This document shows positions 36,852-45,263 of a stretch of 64,000 nt of DNA, one piece after another. The notes beneath the pieces are model-generated. The model made no database searches. It was not told the origin of the DNA and saw only the letters and a program-made list of their open reading frames with translations. The position numbers and the translations under genes are program-made. Each line of letters opens with the position of its first letter. Position 1 is the first letter of the stretch. This DNA is from Streptomyces sp. NL15-2K (GTDB taxonomy: Bacteria > Actinomycetota > Actinomycetes > Streptomycetales > Streptomycetaceae): the NCBI RefSeq assembly GCF_030551255.1, contig NZ_CP130630.1, positions 4,817,501 to 4,881,500 of the forward strand. Reading direction: 5' to 3'.

Positions 36852-37162
36852 CGCGGGCTCCTTCGCACGCGTATCGCCCGGGGAGAGGAGTGGGCGGAAA
36901 GGGGGACGGGGGTGCAGTGGGGGGTTGTATGGGTGGGGGCGGGGCCGGGGAAGCCCCGCCCCCACGGGGCGGCAGGGCGGCTCAGGTGGCCCTGCCGTCC
37001 ATCGGCCGCGGCGAGTAAGGAGGAGGATTCTCGCCGCTTCGGGGCCGGTCCGCACAGCCTGTTCAGGGCCGGTCCACTCTGCATCTTCAGCGCCGATGTC
37101 TTCAGCGCCATCTTGAGCGCCGGTGTCTTCAGCGCCGGTCCGGACAGTGCGTACGACGTCAT
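36848..37162 (-). CDS. possible small ORF linking pfkB and fruA
   Basis: A 104-codon open frame whose ATG overlaps the pfkB TGA (ATGA, 37159-37162) and whose TGA overlaps the fruA ATG (ATGA, 36848-36851). It begins MTSYALSGPALKTPALK and contains four short repeats of an ALK unit, then a Pro/His/Arg-rich tail. The composition is low-complexity, so it may not encode a stable protein; it could instead carry ribosomes from pfkB into fruA. Either reading is inference. Confidence 0.35.
   Translation of the reverse strand: MTSYALSGPALKTPALKMALKTSALKMQSGPALNRLCGPAPKRRESSSLLAAADGRQGHLSRPAAPWGRGFPGPAPTHTTPHCTPVPLSAHSSPRAIRVRRSPR
37080..37140. repeat. four degenerate TCTTCAGCGCC repeats
   Basis: Four copies of a 12-15 bp unit, TCTTCAGCGCC with small changes, lie in a row in the pfkB-fruA gap (37083-37138). 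On the minus strand they encode the ALK repeats of the bridging small ORF. Confidence 0.65.
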
Positions 37163-38106
37163 GACACCGGCTCCTTCAGTACGCGATCCACGGGCACCTC
37201 GGCCGTGACGGTCACCGCCGCCGGGTCCAGGTCGCCCGGCGTCGGCATCACGCTGCCGGGCAGTTGTACGGCCGCCGCGCCGTGTGCGACCGCGGAGGCC
37301 AGTGCCTCCGGCCCGCTGCCGCCGGCGATCAGGAAGCCGGCGAGCGAGGAGTCGCCGGCGCCCACATTGCTGCGTACGACGTCCACGCGCGCGCTGCCGA
37401 ACCAGGCGCCCGCGTCGTCGACGAGCAGCTGCCCGTCGGCGCCGAGGCTCGCGAGCACGGCGCGCGCGCCCATCGCGCGCAACTCCTCGGCGGCCTTCAC
37501 CGCGTCGCCCACGGTGAACAGGGGGCGCCCGACGGCCTCCGCGAGCTCCTCGGCGTTCGGCTTCACGACGTCGGGGCGCTCGCGCAGGGCCGCGAGGAGC
37601 GCGGGGCCGGAGGTGTCGAGCGCGATGCGCGCTCCGGCGGCGTGCGCCCGCGCGACCAGCTCGGCGTACCACGGTGGCGTGAGCCCGCGCGGCAGGCTTC
37701 CGCAGCACGCGATCCAGGCGGCGTCGCGCGACTGTACGCGCATCGTCTCCAGGAGCAGTTCCTGCTCGGCGGCGGACAGCTCGGGTCCCGGCGCGTTGAT
37801 CTTCGTCAGGACGCCGTCCGACTCCGCGAGGGCGATGTTGGAGCGGGTGGCTCCGGCGACCGGTACCGGCGCGACCTCGATGCCCTGCGCGTCGAGCAGA
37901 TCGGCGACGAGTGCGCCCGGCGCACCACCCAGGGGCAGGACCGCGACCGTGCGCTGTCCGGCGGCCGAGACGGCGCGCGAGACGTTCACGCCCTTGCCGC
38001 CGGGGTCCATGCGCTCGCCGGTGGCACGGATGACCTCTCCGCGCTCCAGCGAGGGGACCTCGTACGTGCGGTCCAGGGAGGGGTTGGGGGTGACGGTGAG
38101 GATCAT
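37159..38106 (-). CDS. pfkB: 1-phosphofructokinase (PfkB family)
   Basis: A 315-residue kinase converting fructose-1-phosphate to fructose-1,6-bisphosphate. Motifs: MILTVTPNPSLDRTYEV at the N-terminus, DPGGKGVNVSRA for sugar binding, and the catalytic anion hole NVGAGDSSLAGFL with the base Asp near residue 250. ATG 38106 overlaps the fruR stop (ATGA). Middle gene of the fructose operon. Confidence 0.95.
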   Translation of the reverse strand: MILTVTPNPSLDRTYEVPSLERGEVIRATGERMDPGGKGVNVSRAVSAAGQRTVAVLPLGGAPGALVADLLDAQGIEVAPVPVAGATRSNIALAESDGVLTKINAPGPELSAAEQELLLETMRVQSRDAAWIACCGSLPRGLTPPWYAELVARAHAAGARIALDTSGPALLAALRERPDVVKPNAEELAEAVGRPLFTVGDAVKAAEELRAMGARAVLASLGADGQLLVDDAGAWFGSARVDVVRSNVGAGDSSLAGFLIAGGSGPEALASAVAHGAAAVQLPGSVMPTPGDLDPAAVTVTAEVPVDRVLKEPVS

Positions 38107-38864
38107 GCGCGCACTACTTCCGTGCCGCCGCGCTCGATCGCGGTGGCGTCTTCGGGGCTCAGGCCGCTGTCGGTGATCAGCAGGTCCACGTCGCTCAGGT
38201 CGCCGAAGCGGGCGAAGTGCTCCTGGCCGTGCTTGGAGGAGTCGGCGAGCAGCACCACGCGCCGGGCCGCGGCCAGCGCCGCCCGCTTCACGGCGGCCTC
38301 GGCGAGGTCGGGCGTGGTCAGGCCGTGCTCGGCGGAGAAGCCGTTGGCCGCCACGAACAGGACATCGGCCCGGATCTCGCCGTACGCCCGCAGCGCCCAG
38401 GCGTCCACGGCGGCGCGCGTACGGTGCCGTACGCGCCCTCCGACGAGGTGGAGCTGGATGCCGGGGTGGTCGGCGAGGCGGGCGGCGATCGGGAGGCTGT
38501 GCGTGACGACGGTGAGCGAGGCCTCCAGGGGGATGGCGGCGGCCAGGCGGGCGACCGTCGTCCCGGCGTCGAGGATCATGGTGCCCTCGGTCGGCAGTTC
38601 CGCGAGGGCCGCCTTGGCGATGTGGTCCTTCTCGTCGGCCGCCGTCGTCTCGCGCTCGGCGAGGTCCGGCTCGAAGTCGAGGCGGCCGGCCGGGATGGCG
38701 CCGCCGTGCACCCGGCGGACGAGGCCGGCGCGGTCGAGGGCCTTCAGGTCCCGGCGGATCGTCTCCGCCGTGACCTGGAACTCCTCGGCCAGCGACACCA
38801 CGTCCACCCGCCCGCCGTCACGGGCGAGCCGGAGGATCTCCTGCTGCCGCTCCGGTGCGTACAT
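38103..38864 (-). CDS. fruR: DeoR-family repressor of the fructose operon
   Basis: A 253-residue regulator. The DeoR helix-turn-helix is MYAPERQQEILRLARDGGRVDV...VTAETIRRDLKALDRAGLVRRVHGGA, and the sugar-phosphate sensor domain has MILDAGTTVARLA and AANGFSAEHGLTTPDLAEAAVKRA. It heads the operon and overlaps pfkB by 4 bp; fructose-1-phosphate is the expected inducer. The palindrome TTTCCGGAAA at 38924-38933 upstream may be part of its operator. Confidence 0.93.
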   Translation of the reverse strand: MYAPERQQEILRLARDGGRVDVVSLAEEFQVTAETIRRDLKALDRAGLVRRVHGGAIPAGRLDFEPDLAERETTAADEKDHIAKAALAELPTEGTMILDAGTTVARLAAAIPLEASLTVVTHSLPIAARLADHPGIQLHLVGGRVRHRTRAAVDAWALRAYGEIRADVLFVAANGFSAEHGLTTPDLAEAAVKRAALAAARRVVLLADSSKHGQEHFARFGDLSDVDLLITDSGLSPEDATAIERGGTEVVRA

Positions 38865-38923
38865 GTCCGTTCGCCTCCGACCTGTGCCCGAACTTGTGGT
38901 TTCGGTGGGAGGCTACGCTCGGA

Positions 38924-38933
38924 TTTCCGGAAA
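38924..38933. promoter_or_regulatory. candidate FruR operator
   Basis: TTTCCGGAAA, a 10-bp perfect palindrome 60 bp upstream of fruR, close to a second pair GTTCGG/GAAC between 38942 and 38964. Position suits autoregulation; the exact FruR site is not proven. Confidence 0.35.
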
Positions 38934-38996
38934 GTAAACAGGTTCGGACGTGATTCGGGCATGAACGGACTTGTCCGCAGGTCGGGGCGCAACGCG

Positions 38997-39026
38997 AAGG
39001 GCCCGGCACGTGAGTGCCGGGCCCTT
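38997..39026. terminator. hairpin between fruR promoter and MFS gene 3' end
   Basis: 13-bp perfect arms (AAGGGCCCGGCAC/GTGCCGGGCCCTT) with GTGA loop, 45 bp past the stop of the efflux gene. Probable terminator of that gene. Confidence 0.75.
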
Positions 39027-39027
39027 T

Positions 39028-39068
39028 CGCCGCGCCTTGGCCGCGCCGTCGCCGCGCCTTGGCCGCGC
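39028..39068. repeat. 19-bp direct repeat after the efflux gene stop
   Basis: CGCCGCGCCTTGGCCGCGC occurs at 39028-39046 and again at 39050-39068, within 3 bp of the MFS stop codon. A slippage-type duplication. Confidence 0.8.
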
Positions 39069-39070
39069 GT

Positions 39071-40594
39071 TCAGGACGCGAACTCGGGCTTCTTCTCCGC
39101 CTCCGTCCCGTGCTCCGGATCAGCCCCTCCCCCACGCAGCGCCGGCCGCTTCGGCAGGGCGAACATCAGCAGGAAGATGGCCGTCATGAGCGCCGCGACC
39201 CACACCAGGGCGTACTGGAAGGCGTCGGCGAAGGCCGGGCCCACCTGGGTGGGGCGCAGGTTGTCGTCGATGACGCCGAAGAAGACCACCGACACCAGGC
39301 CGAGGCCGAGCGCGTTGCCCATCTGCTGCACCGTGTTGAGCAGGCCCGAGGCCGAGCCCGAGTGCTCGCGGGGCACCTCGGAGAGGATGACGTCCGTCAG
39401 CGGGGCGATGATCAGGCCCATGCCGGCGCCCATCACGGCCAGCGGCAGCGCCATCTGCCAGGAGGCGATGCCGAGGCCGTACCGCTCGGCCTCCCAGAGG
39501 TAGAGCAGCACGCCGACCGCCATCACCAGTGCGCCCGCCTGGAGCACCTTGCGGCCGAAGCGCGGGACCAGCTGCTGCACCGACAGCCCGGCCGCCAGCG
39601 ACACGGCGATGGAGAAGGGCACGCCGGTCAGGCCGGCCCGCAGCGGCCGCCAGCCCAGGCCGACCTGCAGGTACAGGGTCCACACCAGGAAGAAGATGCC
39701 CAGCACGACACCGAAGGCCGTCTGTACGGCGATACCGGCCGCGAAGCTCTTCACCTTGAACAGGGACAGTTCGATCAGCGGGGAGCCGTCGCGTGCCGCC
39801 TTGCGCCGCTCGTACGCCACCAGCGCGGCGAACACGACGAGCGAGCCGGCCATCGAGAGGTACCCCCACAGCGGCCAGTCCAGCTCGCGGCCACGGGTGA
39901 GCGGGTAGAGCAGCATCAGCAGGGCGACGACGACCAGCGCGACGCCGACGAGGTCCAGTTTCAGTGCCTTCGGCGCCTTGGACTCGGTGATGAAACGGAT
40001 GCCGAGGATCAGGCCCGCGATACCGACGGGCAGGTTGATGAGGAAGATGGGCCGCCACTCCAGACCGAACAGGTTCCACTCGGTCAGCAGCGCGCCGAGC
40101 AGTGGGCCGGAGACCGCGCCCAGGCCGACGACCGCGCCGAACAGGCCGAAGACCTTGCCGCGTTCGTGGGCCGGGAAGGTGGCGTGCACGATCGACAGGA
40201 CCTGCGGCACCATCAGCGCCGCCATGGCGCCCTGGAGGATGCGGGAGGCGACCAGCATCTCCGGGTTCGCGGCGAATCCGCACAGCGCGGAGGCGACGGT
40301 GAAGCCGCCGATGCCGATCAGGAACAGCCGCTTGCGGCCGTGGATGTCGCCGAGGCGCCCGCCGGTGATCAGGCCGGCGGCGAAGGCGAGCGCGTAGCCG
40401 GCGGTGATCCACTGGATCTGGCTGTCGGATGCGCCCTCGTTCTCCTGGATCGACGGGATGGCGATGTTGACGATCGTGACGTCGACGAGGTCCATGAAGG
40501 CCGCGGTCATCACGATGGCGAGGGCGAACCAGCGGCGGCGGTCGCCCGCGGTGGGCTTCAGGGGCTCACTGGATGTGGGCTCGGTGGAGGTCAT
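39071..40594 (-). CDS. DHA2-family MFS multidrug efflux protein
   Basis: A 507-residue, 14-helix drug/proton antiporter. The DHA2 motif is MTAAFMDLVDVTIVNIAIPSIQ, with GGRLGDIHGRKRLFLIG between helices 2 and 3, and GLLNTVQQMGNALGLGLVSVVF near the C-terminus. It is divergent from a WYL-domain regulator across a 62-bp gap holding three TGACCT half-sites, so its expression is likely controlled by that protein. Substrate unknown. Confidence 0.93.
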   Translation of the reverse strand: MTSTEPTSSEPLKPTAGDRRRWFALAIVMTAAFMDLVDVTIVNIAIPSIQENEGASDSQIQWITAGYALAFAAGLITGGRLGDIHGRKRLFLIGIGGFTVASALCGFAANPEMLVASRILQGAMAALMVPQVLSIVHATFPAHERGKVFGLFGAVVGLGAVSGPLLGALLTEWNLFGLEWRPIFLINLPVGIAGLILGIRFITESKAPKALKLDLVGVALVVVALLMLLYPLTRGRELDWPLWGYLSMAGSLVVFAALVAYERRKAARDGSPLIELSLFKVKSFAAGIAVQTAFGVVLGIFFLVWTLYLQVGLGWRPLRAGLTGVPFSIAVSLAAGLSVQQLVPRFGRKVLQAGALVMAVGVLLYLWEAERYGLGIASWQMALPLAVMGAGMGLIIAPLTDVILSEVPREHSGSASGLLNTVQQMGNALGLGLVSVVFFGVIDDNLRPTQVGPAFADAFQYALVWVAALMTAIFLLMFALPKRPALRGGGADPEHGTEAEKKPEFAS

Positions 40595-40606
40595 GTCCCC
40601 AAGCTA

Positions 40607-40634
40607 TGACCTCATTAGGTCAAATCCTGACCTA
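40607..40634. promoter_or_regulatory. operator with three TGACCT half-sites
   Basis: TAGGTCA-AATCC-TGACCTA (40616-40634) is a perfect 7-bp inverted repeat, and another TGACCT at 40607-40612 pairs with AGGTCA at 40617-40622. Half-sites are spaced 10-11 bp, one helix turn. It sits between the divergent efflux and WYL-regulator starts. Confidence 0.7.
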
Positions 40635-40656
40635 TTACTGCGGCATCCTCGGAGTC

Positions 40657-41628
40657 ATGACGACGGACACTCCGGCCCGGCTGCTCCAGCTCCTCTCCCT
40701 CCTCCAGACGCCACGCGAATGGCCCGGCGGCGAGCTCGCCGACCGGCTCCGGGTGTCGCGCCGTACGGTTCGGCGGGACATCGACCGGCTGCGCGAGCTG
40801 GGTTACCCCGTGCAGGCGACGAAAGGGGCGGAGGGCGGTTACCGGCTGGTCGCCGGCAAGGCGATACCGCCGCTCGTGCTCGACGACGAGGAGGCGGTGG
40901 CGATAGCGGTCGGGCTGCGCGCCGGGGCCGGACACGCGCTTCAGGGCGTGGACGAGGCGTCGGTACGGGCGCTGGCCAAGCTGGAACAGGTGCTGCCGTC
41001 CCGGCTACGGCACCGCGTGGCCACGCTGCAGGCCGCGACGACCCCGCTGACCAGCGGCGACGGGGCGAGTATCGCGCCGGAGACGCTGACCGCGATGGCC
41101 TCGACGGTGGCCGGGCGGGAGCGGCTGCGGTTCGCCTACCGGGCGAGGGACGGAATCGAGTCGCGGCGCGTGGTCGAGCCGTATCGGCTCGTGTCGACCG
41201 GGCAGCGGTGGTATCTCGTCGCGTACGACCTCGATCGGGGCGACTGGCGCACGTTCCGGGTCGACCGGGTGAGCGAGCCGTTCGCGACCGGGGCGCGGTT
41301 CGCTCCGCGGGAGCTGCCGACGGGGAGTGCGGCGGAGTATCTGCGGCAGTCGATGTACGGCCGCCAGGAGACGTACGGCTTCACGGTGACGTTCGACGCG
41401 ACCCCGGAGGCGGTCGCGGCTCGGGCGCCGGCATGGCTGGGGGTGCCGGAAGCGCTCGACGGCGGTGGGTGTGTGATGCGGGGCGTCGTCGGCGATTCCG
41501 TGGAGTGGCTGGCGGTCCGGCTGGCGATGCTCGGGTTCGACTTCACGGTGCGGGAGCCGGAGGAACTGGTGCGATGCGTACGGGAGTTGGGCGGGCGGTT
41601 GGCTCGGGCGGGGAGTGGGACGAGGTAG
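40657..41628 (+). CDS. HTH/WYL-domain transcriptional regulator (YafY type)
   Basis: A 323-residue regulator. The winged helix is GGELADRLRVSRRTVRRDIDRLRELGYPV, followed by ATKGAEGGYRL; the WYL domain carries VVEPYRLVSTGQRWYLVAYD, and a C-terminal WCX region follows. ATG 40657 has GGAG only 2 nt away, so the leader may be very short. It faces the DHA2 efflux gene; WYL proteins commonly sense nucleotides or small ligands. Confidence 0.92.
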   Translation: MTTDTPARLLQLLSLLQTPREWPGGELADRLRVSRRTVRRDIDRLRELGYPVQATKGAEGGYRLVAGKAIPPLVLDDEEAVAIAVGLRAGAGHALQGVDEASVRALAKLEQVLPSRLRHRVATLQAATTPLTSGDGASIAPETLTAMASTVAGRERLRFAYRARDGIESRRVVEPYRLVSTGQRWYLVAYDLDRGDWRTFRVDRVSEPFATGARFAPRELPTGSAAEYLRQSMYGRQETYGFTVTFDATPEAVAARAPAWLGVPEALDGGGCVMRGVVGDSVEWLAVRLAMLGFDFTVREPEELVRCVRELGGRLARAGSGTR

Positions 41629-41634
41629 GGGGCC

Positions 41635-41696
41635 AGGGCCTGTTGCGGATGCGGCGTCGTCGCCCGAAGGGCGGAGCCACTGTGGCAACAGGCCCT
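41635..41696. terminator. long-loop inverted repeat after the WYL regulator
   Basis: AGGGCCTGTTGC (41635-41646) pairs perfectly with GCAACAGGCCCT (41685-41696) across a 38-nt loop that itself has GC pairing. Placed 7 bp after the WYL stop, it probably ends that transcript. Confidence 0.6.
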
Positions 41697-41799
41697 ATGA
41701 GCGGTGTGCAAGCTGAAGTTGCTGGTCACGGGGTGGTGTGCGTGGGCATCGGGATGCTCGTGCTGGTCGCTGGCGCGTGACTTTGGTGGAGATCGTCGG

Positions 41800-41901
41800 T
41801 CATCTGGAGACTTCGCGGTTCGTGAGGATCAGCAGGGCCCTGACCAGGGCGGTCGCCCACTTCGGGTCGGTGCGGACGTACAGGCCGGCGCCGATTCTCA
41901 G
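41800..41901 (-). other. open frame of 33 codons after the lipoprotein gene
   Basis: Reads LRIGAGLYVRTDPKWATALV and on to NREVSR, from a CTG overlapping the lipoprotein TGA. Its residue mix resembles a real protein, but there is no ATG, GTG or TTG start. It could be the tail of a lost gene. Weak evidence. Confidence 0.2.
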
Positions 41902-42545
41902 CTGGTCCAGACGACCGGGCTGTCGCGGTACGCGTCGCCCTCGTCGAACGAGGCGCCGACGATGGGCGAGCTTTTCGTGGCGCTGAGCGAGCAGGTCTCG
42001 TACGACGCGCCCTTGGTGGTGAACTCGGTGGGCGCGCTCTCGCGGTCGCACTTGCCCTGGATGTCACCGAACAGTACGACGCCCGTCCCGGCTCCACCTT
42101 CCAGCACACCGTCCAGCTTCAGCGACGCGTAGGACAGGTCGGTGCCGCCGACGTTCTCCACCTTCATCTTGATGAAGTAGGGCGTCATTCCCTTCGCCTT
42201 CTCACCGAAGGCGGCCATGTCGGCCTCGGCGCCCTTCTCGATCGCCGTGACGGTTACGGCGATGGTGCCCTTCTTCTCGCTCGTGTACTCGAAGGGCAGG
42301 ACAGCCCTGTCGCCGACCTTGAGTTCCGTGCCCGGCGCGGTGACGTCACCCTCGGCCGGCGCGGCACTGTCGTCGCCGCTGTCGGCAGTCGGGCTCTCGC
42401 TGCTCGGCGCGGACGAGGCCGGGGCCGGGGCTGACGCCGCCGGCGAGTCCTGCGCCACCGGCTCTTCCCCGTCGCCGGCGCAGGCCGAAAGCGCGAGCCC
42501 CATGGTGGCCAGAGCAGCCGCGAACACGATACGTCCCTTGTGCAC
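41898..42545 (-). CDS. DUF4352-type secreted lipoprotein
   Basis: A 215-residue surface protein. The signal peptide GRIVFAAALATMGLALSACAG has lipobox LSAC; a Ser/Ala/Pro/Asp-rich linker leads to an Ig-like DUF4352 domain (about 95-215) with PYFIKMKVENVGGTDLSY and two late cysteines (GKCDRE, YETCSL) that may form a disulfide. GTG 42545 is used with GAGGTAG upstream; the ATG at 42653 would place over 30 residues before the signal. Lies between an efflux-regulator pair and a broken AfsR-type gene. Function unknown. Confidence 0.85.
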   Translation of the reverse strand: MHKGRIVFAAALATMGLALSACAGDGEEPVAQDSPAASAPAPASSAPSSESPTADSGDDSAAPAEGDVTAPGTELKVGDRAVLPFEYTSEKKGTIAVTVTAIEKGAEADMAAFGEKAKGMTPYFIKMKVENVGGTDLSYASLKLDGVLEGGAGTGVVLFGDIQGKCDRESAPTEFTTKGASYETCSLSATKSSPIVGASFDEGDAYRDSPVVWTS

Positions 42546-42674
42546 TACTACTACCTCACTGGTAACGAGAGCTGTCCGATACGGCAGCTTGGAACAGTCG
42601 ATGGTTTCGAGAAATGACCGACCACACAGCCGGACATGCCAGAGCGGCTTCATGCGCGCCCGCCACGGCCTGTG

Positions 42675-44075
42675 TCAGCCCTGAACGACGGGAACAGTAA
42701 CCCGACCCGGTCGCTGAGTGTGCCGGTCGTTTGCCCCACAAGGAACGGCAGCCGCCTCGTCGGCCAGGTGCCTCGCGGCGGTGTCGTCTCCCGCCGCGGC
42801 CCGCAGCCGGGCGAGCCTTTCCAGCACACCCGCGAGCAGGTACGGGTAGTCGATACCCCGGCGTACTCACCTCGGGCCAGGTGGAGACAGCCCCAGGCGT
42901 GGGCCGTGTAGAACGCGCCCGGTGACCCGACGTCCCGGGCATACGCGGTCAGCTCGGTGAACGACTCCTCAGCCTCCGCATGACGGCCGAGTGCGAGCTG
43001 CGCCTGGCCGAGCCAGTAGGTGTCCCGCGCGATCAGGGTCCGGATCCCCTGCTTCCTCGCCCCGGCGACGATCTCCGTGAGGACCTCTACCGCGACCTCT
43101 GGCCTGCCCGCCTGTAGATGAGCGAGGCCAACCTGTGAGTACGCGTGCGCCGCCGCAGCCTGCCCGCCGGCGTTGAGCCGTTCGTAGGCCTCGCAGCCCG
43201 CCGTGATCGCCTCGGCCAAATGTCCGTTGGGCACGAGGAAGAACGGTGCGTTACTCAGCGCCTCCAGGTAGCCCCGCTCGTCCCCGATCCGCTCGAACAG
43301 GCCCATGGCCTCGGTGTTGGCCTCCTCGGCCGGACCGTACCGACGCCGGGTGTAGCGCAGTCCGGCCATCGAGATGAGCAATCTGGCCCGGCCCCGCATG
43401 TTGTCCGCAGCCTTGGCCAGGCCCATCGCCGTCTCGTAGCACTCCTGCCAGTCGTCGTAGTACCGCTGCGTCTCGAACAGCGCGTGCCCACCCACGGCCA
43501 GCTCCCAGCAGAGCTCGTCCCTGCCCAGCTCCGCGGCTTGCCGCACCCCTGCCACCAACGGGATACGCTCCGAATCCAGTAACTCCATCCGCGGTACGGA
43601 AGGAGGCAGGCTTGCCTCCACCCGCGTCGGCTGCCACCGGTCGGCGTCCCGCTGGAACATGTTCTGTCCCATGTGGTCACGGTCGGCGATGTCCGTGAGG
43701 GCCAGGAGGGCGCTGAGGACGCGGACGACGGCTTCGTCCCGGGCCTCCACCGGCTCCTCCACCTCCGCGCGTTCCCTTGCGTACGCGCGGATCAGGTCGT
43801 AGAAGCCGTAACGCGCCTGACCCTTCGGCGTTCCGGTGACGTCGAGCAGGTGGACATCGACCAGCTCGTCGAGGAGTTCCTGAGCTGCGCGCAGTTCGGT
43901 GTCGACCGCGGCGGCAGCCGCCCAGAGCGGGAAATCGAGTGCCTCCAGGAGCCCAAGGAACCGGAACAGCCGCCGTGCCTCGGGCCGGAGCCCCTCGTAG
44001 CTCAGCCCGAAACTGGCCCGCACTTCGAGATCGCGATAGCGGAGCGCGTCCAGCCGATGAGCGGTGTGCGGCAAA
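42675..44075 (-). pseudogene. broken AfsR-type regulator (winged helix and TPR part only)
   Basis: The reading frame begins abruptly at HRLDALRYRDLEVRASFGLSYEGL, which in AfsR-type regulators follows the NB-ARC ATPase; the SARP DNA-binding and ATPase parts are missing. TPR helices follow (AAHAYSQVGLAHLQAGRPEVAVE, YWLGQAQLALGRHAEAEESF). Near 42851-42856 the frame is lost after GEYAGV; shifting by one base restores DYPYLLAGVLERLARLRAAAG to a stop at 42675. So the gene is both 5'-truncated, ending 6 bp from a TetR stop, and frameshifted. No function expected. Confidence 0.85.
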
Positions 44076-44081
44076 CAGGTC

Positions 44082-44774
44082 CTATGTGGTTCGGCCGCCC
44101 CGCACGCCCTCCCAAATGAAGTCCCCCAGCGCCCCCAGGTTCCGTAGCGCCAGTCCTGCCGGGCCCTCCGGGCCGTCCGCCGGGGCGTCTCCGGCCACCC
44201 AGGTCTCGATGGCCGTACGGACCGCGGCGCTCGCCACAGCGGCGGCGTATCGCAGCTCCGGGGATGCGGCGAGGGATTCGGCAACGTTGTCGGCATCCGG
44301 CGTCGGCCGCCGGTCCAGCCGCTCCGCCAGGATCTCCAGCCGCTCCGCCAGGATCTCCGCCAGCGTTCGTTCCGATGCGTGGCACACCTCCGCCCAGACT
44401 CTCCGCAGCCCAGGGCTCGCCTCGGTCAGGCGGAGCAGGGTGCGGACCCATTCCCAGGAGGACGCCGATACTCCGGCGCCCGGTGACAGGGTGTGGCGGA
44501 CCGCGTGTTCCAGGGCCTGGGGGACGGACAGGTCCGCGGGGGCCTCGCGTACCGCCTCTGCCCAGAGGTCGGCGCCGGCCGCGTAGAGCGGGGCGACGGC
44601 CTCCTCCTTGGTGGCGAAGTAGCGGTAGAAGGTGCGCGGGGCGATGCCCGCGGCGTGGGCGATGTCCTCGGCTCGGGTGGCCCGCAGGCCGTGCCGTACG
44701 AAGAGCCCGGCCGCCGCGCGGGCGATCTCCATCCGGGTCTCGGCCTTGCGCCGTTCGGTGAGGGAGAGGGTCAC
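44082..44774 (-). CDS. TetR-family transcriptional regulator
   Basis: A 230-residue regulator with helix-turn-helix LRATRAEDIAHAAGIAPRTFYRYFATKEEAV and a C-terminal AcrR-like ligand domain. EILAERLEILAERLD is a short internal duplication (also visible as a repeated 21-bp DNA unit). GTG 44774 lies inside a 12-bp-arm palindrome and has no ribosome site, which suggests a leaderless, autoregulated transcript. Located between hrdD and the broken AfsR-type gene; target unknown. Confidence 0.92.
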   Translation of the reverse strand: MTLSLTERRKAETRMEIARAAAGLFVRHGLRATRAEDIAHAAGIAPRTFYRYFATKEEAVAPLYAAGADLWAEAVREAPADLSVPQALEHAVRHTLSPGAGVSASSWEWVRTLLRLTEASPGLRRVWAEVCHASERTLAEILAERLEILAERLDRRPTPDADNVAESLAASPELRYAAAVASAAVRTAIETWVAGDAPADGPEGPAGLALRNLGALGDFIWEGVRGGRTT

Positions 44775-44798
44775 ATCGGCAGGTTATGCCGATGTGAC
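44770..44798. promoter_or_regulatory. TetR operator overlapping the start codon
   Basis: GTCACATCGGCA (44770-44781) and TGCCGATGTGAC (44787-44798) form perfect 12-bp arms around GGTTA. The GTG start at 44772-44774 is part of the left arm. CATAAC in the middle may act as a -10 box. Confidence 0.75.
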
Positions 44799-45263
44799 AG
44801 AATCTGCCGTCCGGCGGGCCACCCCGGGGTTCAGGTTCGGGGTGTCCCGCCTTTCGCCATGCCAAGCAGGCCCACCAGGCTCAGACCCAGGCCCCCGGGC
44901 ACCCCCGGACGGGCCACCAAGACCCCAGACATCCCCAGACACCCCCCAAGACAGAAGTGAGCCGGACTCCGGCGCCCGGGGGGGATGGGCGCCGAAGTCC
45001 GACTCGGGAGAGTCCCGGCGCCGGGGGGATTGCGACGGGACTTGGCTCAGTGGTCTGAGATCTGGGTCGGGGGCCTGGGGTCAAGAGGCTTGGGTCAGGG
45101 TCAGGGGCAGGGTCCGGGATCGGAGATCCGGGAGGCGTTCCCGGCCCGAACTCCCGGGCCCTGAAGTTTTGTTCCCTGGGCCCTGTCGGTTGAAGCGGCG
45201 TCTCACCGCCATGTTTGCGCTGTCTTTCGCCACCCGGCGTACGCCGCCCGCGAGAGGCAGGCG
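44799..45263. other. 465-bp non-coding region between TetR and hrdD
   Basis: No convincing gene. It holds CCCCAGACA repeats (44923-44945), a hairpin at 44963-45001 with arms matching 14 of 15 bases (CGGACTCCGGCGCCC), and a GC hairpin at 45143-45160 (GGCCCG/CGGGCC) followed by GTTTT. These may end hrdD transcription coming from the right. Confidence 0.5.

Noticed and set aside
41726..41810. 25-codon frame starting MTDDLHQSHAP
   Set aside because: Too short, with Thr/Pro/His-rich composition and no ribosome site; the ATGA overlap with the preceding small frame could be chance.
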